From positions 310,001 to 374,000 of the forward strand of contig NZ_JARHTQ010000001.1 of the NCBI RefSeq assembly GCF_029223525.1: a DNA stretch of 64,000 nucleotides. Direction: 5' to 3'. The notes beneath the pieces were generated by a model. It was not told the DNA's origin and searched no databases. It worked only from the letters and a program-made list of their open reading frames with translations. Below, in pieces: positions 16,001 through 22,834 of the stretch; position 1 is the first letter of the stretch, and each line of letters opens with the position of its first letter. Both the position numbers and the translations under genes were made by a program. Source of the stretch: Streptantibioticus ferralitis. GTDB lineage: Bacteria > Actinomycetota > Actinomycetes > Streptomycetales > Streptomycetaceae.

Positions 16001-17389
16001 GCCGCCGGAGTGCCGGATCGCGGTGGGGATTCCGGATGCGGTGCGGTCGATGTCGATGCGGTGGCCGTTGCGGTCCTCCATGGACTCCAGCGGTAGATCG
16101 ACGGTGTCGCCCGGCCTGACCGACGACGGGTGGGTGAAGGTGCGCACCACGCCGGTTGCCGGGTCCGTGATGGTCATCGCGCCGTCCGGGCGGCCGTCCC
16201 AGGCCAGCGCCAGCCGCGGGCCCCGCTCGGGCAGCACCGGTTGCCCGGCCCGCGGTACGGGATAGACCAGACGCTTGCCGTCCGTGGCCGCGAACACCAC
16301 ACCCCGGGCGTCGAGTTGCAGCCGTTCGTCCAGCGTCGAGGCCCATGAACGGCCGAACCAGCCACCAGCCCGGTACGAGGACAGGTGTGTCCGCTCGATC
16401 ACCAACGGGAGCTGACCCGGCAGGGTGACGTCGGTCTGCGTCATGAACATCGTGCCGGTCGCGATGTCGACCGGGTCGTTGCACGCCTCGGTCGAATTGG
16501 TGTCCCGCGCGTTCGCGGGCAGTTCGGTGTCGTCGGGGCGGATCGGGTCGGACGGCGGCTTTTCAACGTCCACAGTCGGCGGCTTGCCCGTCCCGCCGAG
16601 TCCGTCCAGATCGGTTGGCAGACCGGACAGCAGCGACGGGTCGACCCCGTCACCGAACACCCTCGGAAACGCCCCCGCCTCGATCGCCGCCTTCGTGGCA
16701 CCAGCCGCGCCACCGAAGATCGCCCCGGAGATCATCCCGTCCTTGGCGGAGGAGTTGAGCTCGTCCAAACTGAAGTGGTCCTGCAGACCAGCGGCCATCC
16801 GCAACGGCTGTGCGATCGCCGCGTCGACCGCCACCGACTCCACCCCGCCGAAGGCGGCGGAGGCCACCGCGGTGCCCAGGACCCCGGCGGCGGCCGCCGA
16901 GACCTCGATCCCCACGGTTCCCGCCAGTGTGATCACCTCGTCGGCCACCGCCAGCGCAGCACCCGACAGCGCGCCGCCGGACAAAGCCGCCGCCCCGATC
17001 GCCACGGCCAGCACGGCGATGTCGATCTCGATCCGATGCTCGATCTTCTTCCGAGCATGCTCCACGGCATCGGCATACTTCTCGAGCATCTCCGCCATCT
17101 GCTCGGACGCCTTGGCCACATCGTCCAACCAGCCCTTGTCCTTGCCACCGTGATAGCGGTGCCAGAACTTGGCGTAGGCGTCGACCGCCTCACCCTTGTT
17201 GTTGTGGATCAGCGCGCTCGACTTGCCGTCCGTCGCATGGCACACACCATCCACGGCCTTGGAGAACGTCCGCCAAGCCGTCGCCGCCTGCCGGCACTTG
17301 CCCGGATCACCCTCCGGCCACTGCATCCCCATGTGCTTGGCAAGCCAGCCACAACAGTCCTCGATGCTCGGCAGACCCAGGAAACTCAC
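13046..17389 (-). CDS. Rhs/YD-repeat polymorphic toxin
   Basis: A 1447-residue polymorphic toxin. Residues about 1-120 are a helical WXG-like N-domain; about 120-235 an Ala/Gly-rich hydrophobic stretch; about 305-380 a DUF6531-like domain (DPVDIATGTMFMTQTDVTLP). About 480-1240 holds many YD repeats (RYGYDAAGNL, TYAYDATGR and similar), which form a toxin-enclosing shell in known structures. The Rhs core motif GLNYNYFRYYDPETGRYISP is followed by DPLGL. The variable tip (about 1348-1447; DNA 13046-13348) is about 100 residues: RLTRAGREYQKH, GQGLLDDIL, GGRGFGATFDASGNFQYF. I cannot name the toxin family; a small nuclease is plausible. The GTG start overlaps the upstream WXG100-like gene. Confidence 0.92.
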   Translation of the reverse strand: MSFLGLPSIEDCCGWLAKHMGMQWPEGDPGKCRQAATAWRTFSKAVDGVCHATDGKSSALIHNNKGEAVDAYAKFWHRYHGGKDKGWLDDVAKASEQMAEMLEKYADAVEHARKKIEHRIEIDIAVLAVAIGAAALSGGALSGAALAVADEVITLAGTVGIEVSAAAAGVLGTAVASAAFGGVESVAVDAAIAQPLRMAAGLQDHFSLDELNSSAKDGMISGAIFGGAAGATKAAIEAGAFPRVFGDGVDPSLLSGLPTDLDGLGGTGKPPTVDVEKPPSDPIRPDDTELPANARDTNSTEACNDPVDIATGTMFMTQTDVTLPGQLPLVIERTHLSSYRAGGWFGRSWASTLDERLQLDARGVVFAATDGKRLVYPVPRAGQPVLPERGPRLALAWDGRPDGAMTITDPATGVVRTFTHPSSVRPGDTVDLPLESMEDRNGHRIDIDRTASGIPTAIRHSGGYHIAVDIHGARITALRLLHEAPSPYRPVADSPGTVLVRYGYDAAGNLAEVINSSGRPLRFGYDADGRITSWTDRNGTRFEYVYDERGRVVRTEGTDGFMSGAFTYDEQTRTNTYTNSLGETSVYRYNDACRVAAETDPLGHTTTTEWDPNGQHRLSVTDPLGRTTRYAYDEAGNLLAVTLPDGSIGQAAYNALNLPTQVTEPGGTVWRHTYDDSGNLLVSIDPTGAETRYAYDGSGHITSITDALGNVQRATCDAAGLPLAVTDPLGNTTTVTRDVFGRVVEVTDPLGHATRMGWTTEGKPKWREQPDGARESWEWDGEGNLVSHTDPVGNTVRHTTTHFDLTASRTDPDGTVYAFTYDTDLHLTGVTNPQGLTWTYEYDAAGRLVAETDFNGRRLTYAHDAAGQLSSRTNGAGESLSFTRDALGRTVATATDDGTETTFAYDAAGQLARAANPDAELVWERDALGRVLTETVNGRAMTYAYDATGRRVRRTTPGGAVSHWTYDAAGRPNELRTDAGSLALTYDAAGREVERRLGEDLRLTQAWDSTDRLTTQTVTHRPSGEEELLLQHRTYAYRPDGLLTEIRELTAGTRRFTLNKSGRVTAVTAHGWTETYAYDEAGNLTSAEAPAHPAAGDREFTGTLIHRAGRTTYEHDAQGRLTRKTRKLLNGQTRTWSFSWNAEDRLTDAVTPDGERWHYAYDPLGRRVAKRRLVEDGSVADETVFTWDDTRVAEQTADDGHTTTWDYAPGTHRPLTQSDRATPADPGSLIARLGEPARFHAVLTDSIGSPTELLTLNGEIAWQARTTLWGPQLPSPKTDFSADCPLRFPGQYQDPETGLNYNYFRYYDPETGRYISPDPLGLVPAPNHHAYVTNPCVEADFLGLSPCPEELSKSGQRPDKGRLTRAGREYQKHMNRGDLPVVPGKQLDSTGQGLLDDILNSPDTVQVSVTSGNFAGGTRYIMPDPAGGRGFGATFDASGNFQYFGRY

Positions 17390-17766
17390 TTGCCGCCCTT
17401 ACCCCCACCAGCGGGCGGAAGCTTCGCCCCCGCCTTCCTGAACATCTCCGCGACCTGATGGTCATTGCCCGCATGACCATCCGCCATGTCCTTCAATGCC
17501 TCGAAAATGCTCTCCAAGCCCTGCACCAGGATGCCGACCGCCTTGTCGATCGACGTCTTGCTGGGACCGTACGAGTCATGGAAGTTCCTGCCGATGTCGT
17601 CATGGCCCCACGGCGAACCCACGTCATCCAACGACTTCTTCAACGCCGACGCCGCATCCCCCAGCGCCTTGCTCTGCGTCTGGAACGTCGGCGCCGACGA
17701 CTTCAGATCAGCCACAGATATATGCAGGTCCGGTTCCTTGCCGCCCACGGCTCCCCCGTTTCCCAT
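17386..17766 (-). CDS. WXG100-like secretion partner
   Basis: A 126-residue helical protein starting MGNGGAVGGKEPDLHISVADL, with a helix-turn-helix hairpin: AASALKKSLDDVGSPWGHDD carries a Trp-Gly at the turn, and ALKDMADGHAGNDHQVAEMF follows. The layout and size fit ESX/WXG100-type proteins encoded before type VII-exported toxins. The ATG at 17766 has a purine-rich AGGGG before it; the open frame extends further upstream. Its TGA overlaps the GTG of the Rhs gene. It probably helps present the Rhs protein for export; this is inference. Confidence 0.7.
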   Translation of the reverse strand: MGNGGAVGGKEPDLHISVADLKSSAPTFQTQSKALGDAASALKKSLDDVGSPWGHDDIGRNFHDSYGPSKTSIDKAVGILVQGLESIFEALKDMADGHAGNDHQVAEMFRKAGAKLPPAGGGKGGK

Positions 17767-17854
17767 CCCCTGCGGATCCCCGCGAAAGTACCCGGACGAC
17801 CCTAGGCCACGCCCCCACGTGGCGCACATCGCACCGCCGTTCCACCGTTGCCCA

Positions 17855-17864
17855 ACAACGTTGT
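17855..17864. promoter_or_regulatory. LacI-like operator candidate before sugar ABC operon
   Basis: Perfect palindrome ACAACGTTGT inside TTG-N4-ACAACGTTGT-CAT-CAA, about 105 bp upstream of the binding-protein start. LacI/GalR-family sites have a central CG and this symmetry. No LacI gene is in the window. Confidence 0.35.
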
Positions 17865-17967
17865 CATCAAGGCCCCGCACGCCCATTGACCCGGCCCTGA
17901 CCCGCCCTTACCGTCACGGGCAACCCGCAGCATCCCCTTCCGTCCCGCACCGAAGGAGGACTTGCCC

Positions 17968-19338
17968 ATGCGCCCCGTCGGCCGTTCCGTCCGTCTCCTT
18001 GCCGCCGCCTCGGTCATCGCCCTCGCCGCCACCGCCCTTACCTCGTGCGGTGGTTCCACCGAGGACAAGAACACGATCAAGGTCGCCTACCAGCGCGTGC
18101 CCGCCGACAACGTCCGGGTGATGGATGACTATCTCGCGCTGGTGAAGGGCCAGTTCGAGAAGGCCAACCCCGGCAGGCACATCGATCTGATCCCCATCAC
18201 CGCCGCCGAGAACGACTACTACGCCAAGCTCCAGCAGATGATGCGCTCCCCGAAGACCGCGCCGGATCTGGCCTACGAGGACACGTTCCTCATCAACTCC
18301 GACATCAAGGCGGGGTATCTGCGCCCGCTGGACGACTATCTGTCGGGCTGGCCCGCGTGGAGCCAGTTCGTGGACACCGCGAAGGCGGCGGCGAGAGCGC
18401 AGGACGGCAAGACGTACGGGGTGCCGGACGGCACCGACACCCGTGGGCTGTGGTTCAACAAGGACATCTTCAAGAAGGCGGGCCTGCCCGCCGACTGGCA
18501 GCCGAAGGACTGGAACGACATCCTGACCGCCGCCCGTACGGTCAAGGCCAAGGTGCCCGGGGTCATCCCGCTCAACCTCTACACCGGTAAGGCCCCCGGT
18601 GAGGCGGCGGTGATGCAGGGCTTCGAGATGCTCGCGTACGGGACGGGCGCCGATCCGCTGTACGACCCGCAGTCCAAGAAGTGGGTCCAGTCCGGCAAGG
18701 GCTTCTCCGACGCACTGGACTTCGTACGGACCGTGTACACCGAGAAGCTGGGGCCGGACATCTCCGACGCCCTCGATCCCAACATCCAGCCGGTGGTCGG
18801 TACGGAGTGGATCCCGTCCGGCAAGCTGGCCATCGACCTCGACGGCTCGTGGCTCGGCAACAACTGGATCAAGACCGGTGGCAAGCCGTGGCCGCAGTGG
18901 TCGCAGGTGATGGGCACCGCGGCCATGCCGACGCAGAACGGTCAGGCGCCCGGCGCGGTCAGCATGTCCGGCGGGTGGACCTGGGCGATCACAGCCAAGG
19001 CCCAGCATCCCGCCATGGCCTGGGACTTCATCAAGGCGCTGCAGAGCGAGTCGAACGCGGCGGAGTACGACATCCGCAGCGCGAACATCGCCGTGCGCAA
19101 GGACGTCGCCGCCGATCACCGGTATCTGACCTCGATGCCGGGCATCGACTTCTTCACCAAGCTGGTGCAGTACACCCACTACCGCCCGGCGCTGCCGGCC
19201 TATCCGCAGGTCTCCACCGCCATCGGCACGGCGATGGAGTCGGTGTCCACCGGCCAGTCCTCGACGGCGTCCGCCGCCAAGTCGTACGACCAGCAGTTGT
19301 CGTCGATCACGGCCGGGGCCGTGGAGAACGCGCGGTGA
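17968..19338 (+). CDS. Carbohydrate ABC transporter substrate-binding lipoprotein
   Basis: A 456-residue family-1 extracellular solute-binding protein. A basic N-terminus and hydrophobic segment end in the lipobox LTSC (Cys near residue 29), so it is membrane-anchored on the outside. The mature part has the usual landmarks: YAKLQQMMRSPKTAPDLAYED, YGVPDGTDTRGLWFNKDIFKKAGL and GKLAIDLDGSWLGNNW. The ATG at 17968 has GAAGGAGGA upstream and is preferred to the TTG two codons earlier. GTGA overlap with the first permease starts the operon. Sugar specificity is not readable. No ATPase gene is present; Streptomyces importers of this class usually share MsiK. Confidence 0.93.
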   Translation: MRPVGRSVRLLAAASVIALAATALTSCGGSTEDKNTIKVAYQRVPADNVRVMDDYLALVKGQFEKANPGRHIDLIPITAAENDYYAKLQQMMRSPKTAPDLAYEDTFLINSDIKAGYLRPLDDYLSGWPAWSQFVDTAKAAARAQDGKTYGVPDGTDTRGLWFNKDIFKKAGLPADWQPKDWNDILTAARTVKAKVPGVIPLNLYTGKAPGEAAVMQGFEMLAYGTGADPLYDPQSKKWVQSGKGFSDALDFVRTVYTEKLGPDISDALDPNIQPVVGTEWIPSGKLAIDLDGSWLGNNWIKTGGKPWPQWSQVMGTAAMPTQNGQAPGAVSMSGGWTWAITAKAQHPAMAWDFIKALQSESNAAEYDIRSANIAVRKDVAADHRYLTSMPGIDFFTKLVQYTHYRPALPAYPQVSTAIGTAMESVSTGQSSTASAAKSYDQQLSSITAGAVENAR

Positions 19339-20201
19339 GGGGAGCCCGACGCACCCTGTTGCGGGGGCTGCCGGTGCTGCCGTCCGTGCTCCTGCTGCTG
19401 TTGTTCCTGGCCGGGCCGATCGCGTACTGCGCGTACATCGCCTTCACCGACATGCAGTTGACCGGTGCGTCGGGCACCCACTTCGTGGGCCTGGCCAACT
19501 TCCGGCACGCCTTCGCCGACCCCGGGTTCCGCAACGCGGTGGTGCTCACCCTGGTCTTCACCGTGCTGTCCTCGATCATCGGGCAGAACACGCTGGGCCT
19601 CGGCCTCGCCGCCGCGATGCGCCGTGCCTCCCGGCCGGTGCGTACCGTCACCGGAGCGGTGGTGATCGCCGCGTGGGTGCTGCCGGAGATCGTGGCGGGG
19701 TTCTTGCTCTACGCGTTCTTCCGGCGCGAGGGGACGCTGAACGCGATCCTCGGCTGGCTGCATCTGCCCAGCCAGAACTGGCTGTTCACGTTGCCCATCC
19801 TGGCCGTCTCACTGGCCAACGTCTGGCGCGGCACCGCGTTCTCGATGCTGGTGTACTCCGCCGCGCTCGCCGAGATCCCGCAGGACATCGCCGAGCAGGC
19901 GGAGGTCGACGGTGCGAGCGCGGTGCAGCGGATGTGGCATGTGACGCTGCCGATGATCCGCCGCTCGATCGGCACCAATCTGATGCTGAACACCCTCCAG
20001 ACGCTGTCGGTCTTCGGTCTGGTGTGGGCGATGACCCGCGGCGGTCCCGGTGCCAGAAGCCAGACGCTGCCGCTGTTCATGTACGAGAAGGCGTTCCAGC
20101 AGAGCCTGATCGGCTACGGCACGGCGGTGGCGCTGCTGCTCCTGGTGGTGGGGGCGCTGTTCTCGGTGGTGTATCTGCGGCTGCTGCGGACGGAGGTCTG
20201 A
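19335..20201 (+). CDS. Sugar ABC permease, MalF type
   Basis: A 288-residue inner-membrane permease with six predicted helices. The EAA loop is clear: IAEQAEVDGASAVQRMWHVTLP (A, G and LP at expected spacing), which contacts the ATPase. It starts with GTG overlapping the stop of the lipoprotein gene (GTGA). The long open frame upstream of 19335 runs antiparallel to nothing real and only shadows the lipoprotein. It pairs with the permease at 20623. Confidence 0.92.
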   Translation: MRGARRTLLRGLPVLPSVLLLLLFLAGPIAYCAYIAFTDMQLTGASGTHFVGLANFRHAFADPGFRNAVVLTLVFTVLSSIIGQNTLGLGLAAAMRRASRPVRTVTGAVVIAAWVLPEIVAGFLLYAFFRREGTLNAILGWLHLPSQNWLFTLPILAVSLANVWRGTAFSMLVYSAALAEIPQDIAEQAEVDGASAVQRMWHVTLPMIRRSIGTNLMLNTLQTLSVFGLVWAMTRGGPGARSQTLPLFMYEKAFQQSLIGYGTAVALLLLVVGALFSVVYLRLLRTEV

Positions 20202-20306
20202 TGGGTCTGATCTGGGATCTTCGGGGTGCCGGGGGTGCTGCCCGGCGTGCGTCGCCGGTGGCAGAGGGCGACCATGGAGGTGGAGGAGAGTGCGAGGAGG
20301 ATCGCC

Positions 20307-20576
20307 ATGGCGCAGAAGACTCTCACCATCGAGGTCAACATCAACGAGGTCGATCGGATGACCCAGGCCCAGGCCCAGCTGACCGGCGCGGGCATGACGC
20401 CGATGACCGGCGACGGAACGGCGCACTGCAACCCGAGCGACGAGAACATCGCCGACATCGGGGACGAGCTGGCCACCGCACGGGCGCTGTCCGACCTGGC
20501 TCATCAACTGCTGCACGCGGCCGTCGAGGACATCGAGGCCCATACGCACCGGAAGGTCGAGCGACTGACGGTCTGA
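20307..20576 (+). CDS. DUF1876 (Rv2632c-like) small protein
   Basis: An 89-residue protein matching the DUF1876 family: KTLTIEVNINEVDRMTQAQAQL, then IGDELATARALSDLAHQLL and a DIEAHTH motif. It includes the family's conserved GDELA-ARALSDLAH block. The ATG at 20307 has GAGGAGG 6 nt before it. The mycobacterial members Rv2632c and Rv1738 are small stress proteins; Rv1738 resembles ribosome hibernation factors (established for that protein, not tested here). It lies between the two permease genes of a sugar importer, an unusual position. Confidence 0.8.
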   Translation: MAQKTLTIEVNINEVDRMTQAQAQLTGAGMTPMTGDGTAHCNPSDENIADIGDELATARALSDLAHQLLHAAVEDIEAHTHRKVERLTV

Positions 20577-20622
20577 TCCGGACACCGCATGCGCGGGACC
20601 ACACGCGGGCGGGGGCACGCCG

Positions 20623-21489
20623 ATGACGTCCGCCCGGCGCGGGGGAAGGCCGCGCTCGTTCCGCTCCGCCCGGCGGGTCCGGCACCGGCTGGCGGCGGAC
20701 CTCGCGCTGCTGCTGGTCGCCGTCGCGTTCGCCGTCCCGCTCGGCTGGCTGGCGCTGGCCTCGTTCAATGAGCACGCGGGGCTGCGCACCTCGTTGCCGC
20801 ACCCCTTCACGCTCGGCAACTTCCAGGCGGTCCTCACCCCGGACACCACCTACACCCCGATGTTCAACAGCCTGTTGCTGTGCGGCAGCGCCACCGCGCT
20901 GACGGTGGCCGCCGCCACGCTGGCCGCCTATCCGCTGTCCCGCTACCGCTCCCGGTTCAATCGCCCGTTCCTGCTGACCATCCTGTTCGCCACCTGCCTG
21001 CCGATCACCGCGATCATGGTCCCGGTCTACGGGCTGTTCGTGCAGGTCAATCTGATCGACACGCTGTGGGGCACCGCACTGTTCCTGGCCACCGCCCAAC
21101 TCCCGTTCGCCATCTGGCTGATGCGGAACTTCATGGACGGGGTGCCGACCGTGCTGGAGGAGGCGGCCTGGACCGACGGCGCGTCGTCCATGCAGGCGCT
21201 GTGGCGGGTGGTGCTGCCGCTGATGGGGCCGGGGGTCGGGGTGGTGACCGTCTTCACCTTCATCGCCATGTGGGGCAACTTCTTCGTGCCCTTCATGCTG
21301 CTGCTCTCCCCCGACCAACTCCCGGCCTCGGTCAGCATCTACACGTTCTTCGGCTCCTACGGGACCGTGGTGTACGGCCAGTTGGCGGCGTTCTCGGTGC
21401 TGTACTCGGCGCCGGTGGTGGTGCTCTACGTGGCCATCGCGCGGCGGCTGGGCGGCGGGTTCGCGCTGGGCGGCGCGGTCAAGGGGTGA
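20623..21489 (+). CDS. Sugar ABC permease, MalG type
   Basis: A 288-residue permease with a basic N-terminus and six helices. EAA loop: LEEAAWTDGASSMQALWRVVLP, with the family pattern. MalG-type features are TLGNFQAVL after TM1 and AAYPLSRYRS in the first cytoplasmic loop. It starts 46 bp after the DUF1876 gene and completes the importer of 17968-20201. It ends convergent with pfkA. Confidence 0.92.
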   Translation: MTSARRGGRPRSFRSARRVRHRLAADLALLLVAVAFAVPLGWLALASFNEHAGLRTSLPHPFTLGNFQAVLTPDTTYTPMFNSLLLCGSATALTVAAATLAAYPLSRYRSRFNRPFLLTILFATCLPITAIMVPVYGLFVQVNLIDTLWGTALFLATAQLPFAIWLMRNFMDGVPTVLEEAAWTDGASSMQALWRVVLPLMGPGVGVVTVFTFIAMWGNFFVPFMLLLSPDQLPASVSIYTFFGSYGTVVYGQLAAFSVLYSAPVVVLYVAIARRLGGGFALGGAVKG

Positions 21490-21540
21490 ATCGAACCGCC
21501 GCGGGTCCGGGGGCCGACCGGGGCGGACGATCGCCGTGGG

Positions 21541-22566
21541 TCAGAAGACCGACTCCGCCTCGCGGATCCGGTCCTCGGGCACCCGCTTCAGTTCGGTGAT
21601 CGCGTCCTTGAGCGGCACCATCTCGATGCTGGTGCCGCGCAGCCCGGTCATATGGCCGAACGCGCCCTCATGGGCGGCCTCCACCGCGTGCCAGCCGAAG
21701 CGGGTGGCCAGCACCCTGTCGTACGCGGTGGGCACGCCGCCGCGCTGCACATGGCCCAGGATGACCGGGCGGGCCTCCTTGCCGAGGCGGTTGGCCAGTT
21801 CCTCGGCGAGCCGGGTGCCGATGCCCATGAAGCGCTCGTGGCCGTACGCGTCGATCTCGCCGTAGCCGTAGGCCATGCTGCCCTGGATCGGGTGCGCGCC
21901 CTCGGCGACGCAGATCACGGCGAACTTCTTGCCGCGGGCGAACCGCTCCTCGATCATGGCGACCAGATCGGCGGGGTCGAACGGGCGCTCCGGGATGCAG
22001 ATGCCGTGCGCGCCGCCCGCCATACCGGACTCCAGGGCGATCCAGCCCGCGTGGCGTCCCATCACCTCGACGACCATGACCCGCTGGTGCGATTCGGCGG
22101 TGGTCTTGAGCCGGTCGATGGCCTCGGTGGCGACCGTGACGGCGGTGTCGAAGCCGAAGGTGCGGTCGGTCGCCGAGATGTCGTTGTCGATGGTCTTGGG
22201 CACGCCGACCACCGGCATTCCGGCGTCGGCGAGCATCCGGGCGGCGGTCAGGGTGCCCTCGCCGCCGATCGGGATGAGCACGTCGATGCCGTAGGTCTGG
22301 CACAGCTCCTCGGCGTTGTCGGCGGCCTCGTGCAGTCGGGCCCGCTCCAGCCGGGCGGAGCCGAGGATGGTGCCGCCGCGGGCCAGGATGCCGCTGACCG
22401 CGTTGAGGTCCAGCGGGCGGTAGCGCCCTTCCAGCAGGCCCTTGAAGCCGTCCTCGAAGCCGATGATCTCGTCGCCGTGCCCGGTCAGGCCGCGGTGTAC
22501 CACCGACCGGATCACGGCGTTCAGCCCTGGGCAGTCACCGCCGGCGGTCAGGACTCCGATGCGCAT
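21541..22566 (-). CDS. pfkA: ATP-dependent 6-phosphofructokinase
   Basis: A 341-residue glycolytic kinase converting fructose 6-phosphate to fructose 1,6-bisphosphate, the usual actinomycete PfkA length. It starts MRIGVLTAGGDCPGLNAVIR; the catalytic motif PKTIDNDI and substrate motif VMGRHAGW are present. The nucleotide loop reads GGEGT: glycine at the position that is Asp in pyrophosphate-dependent enzymes, indicating ATP use. ATG 22566 is chosen over the TTG three codons earlier. It is divergent from pta, placing upper glycolysis beside acetate metabolism. Confidence 0.95.
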   Translation of the reverse strand: MRIGVLTAGGDCPGLNAVIRSVVHRGLTGHGDEIIGFEDGFKGLLEGRYRPLDLNAVSGILARGGTILGSARLERARLHEAADNAEELCQTYGIDVLIPIGGEGTLTAARMLADAGMPVVGVPKTIDNDISATDRTFGFDTAVTVATEAIDRLKTTAESHQRVMVVEVMGRHAGWIALESGMAGGAHGICIPERPFDPADLVAMIEERFARGKKFAVICVAEGAHPIQGSMAYGYGEIDAYGHERFMGIGTRLAEELANRLGKEARPVILGHVQRGGVPTAYDRVLATRFGWHAVEAAHEGAFGHMTGLRGTSIEMVPLKDAITELKRVPEDRIREAESVF

Positions 22567-22628
22567 GGCGGTCAATCTCCTGTGTAGGTGGCGGCCTTTC
22601 GTACGCGTCTGCGCAGACGGTCACGATG

Positions 22629-22649
22629 GGTAATCGTGACCGGATTACC
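22629..22649. promoter_or_regulatory. Inverted repeat between pfkA and pta
   Basis: GGTAATC-N7-GATTACC, 63 bp upstream of the pfkA start in the divergent region. The symmetry suggests an operator; the regulator is unknown. Confidence 0.4.
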
Positions 22650-22747
22650 ACATCCTTCATACCTTATGAGAACTTTGCGGTGGCGGGGACAGGAACACAT
22701 CCATAGTCCGGCGCGCGCCGCCCAGGGGCCCGGGTTAGCTTCGAAGG

Positions 22748-22803
22748 GCAGAACAGGCGCAGTACGGCAGAGCAGGCGCAGTACGGCAGAGCAGGCGCGA
22801 TAC
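22748..22803 (+). repeat. Three 19-bp direct repeats upstream of pta
   Basis: Units GCAGAACAGGCGCAGTACG, GCAGAGCAGGCGCAGTACG and a truncated third GCAGAGCAGGCGCGATAC lie head to tail, ending 31 bp before the pta start. They may be iterated binding sites or an expansion in the leader. Confidence 0.7.
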
Positions 22804-22834
22804 ATCGGATCGCGACGAAGGACGGAGAACGCGC

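Noticed and set aside
22748-22803. 19-bp repeats considered as a CRISPR array
   Set aside because: Units abut with no spacers and there are no cas genes nearby, so they are plain tandem repeats.
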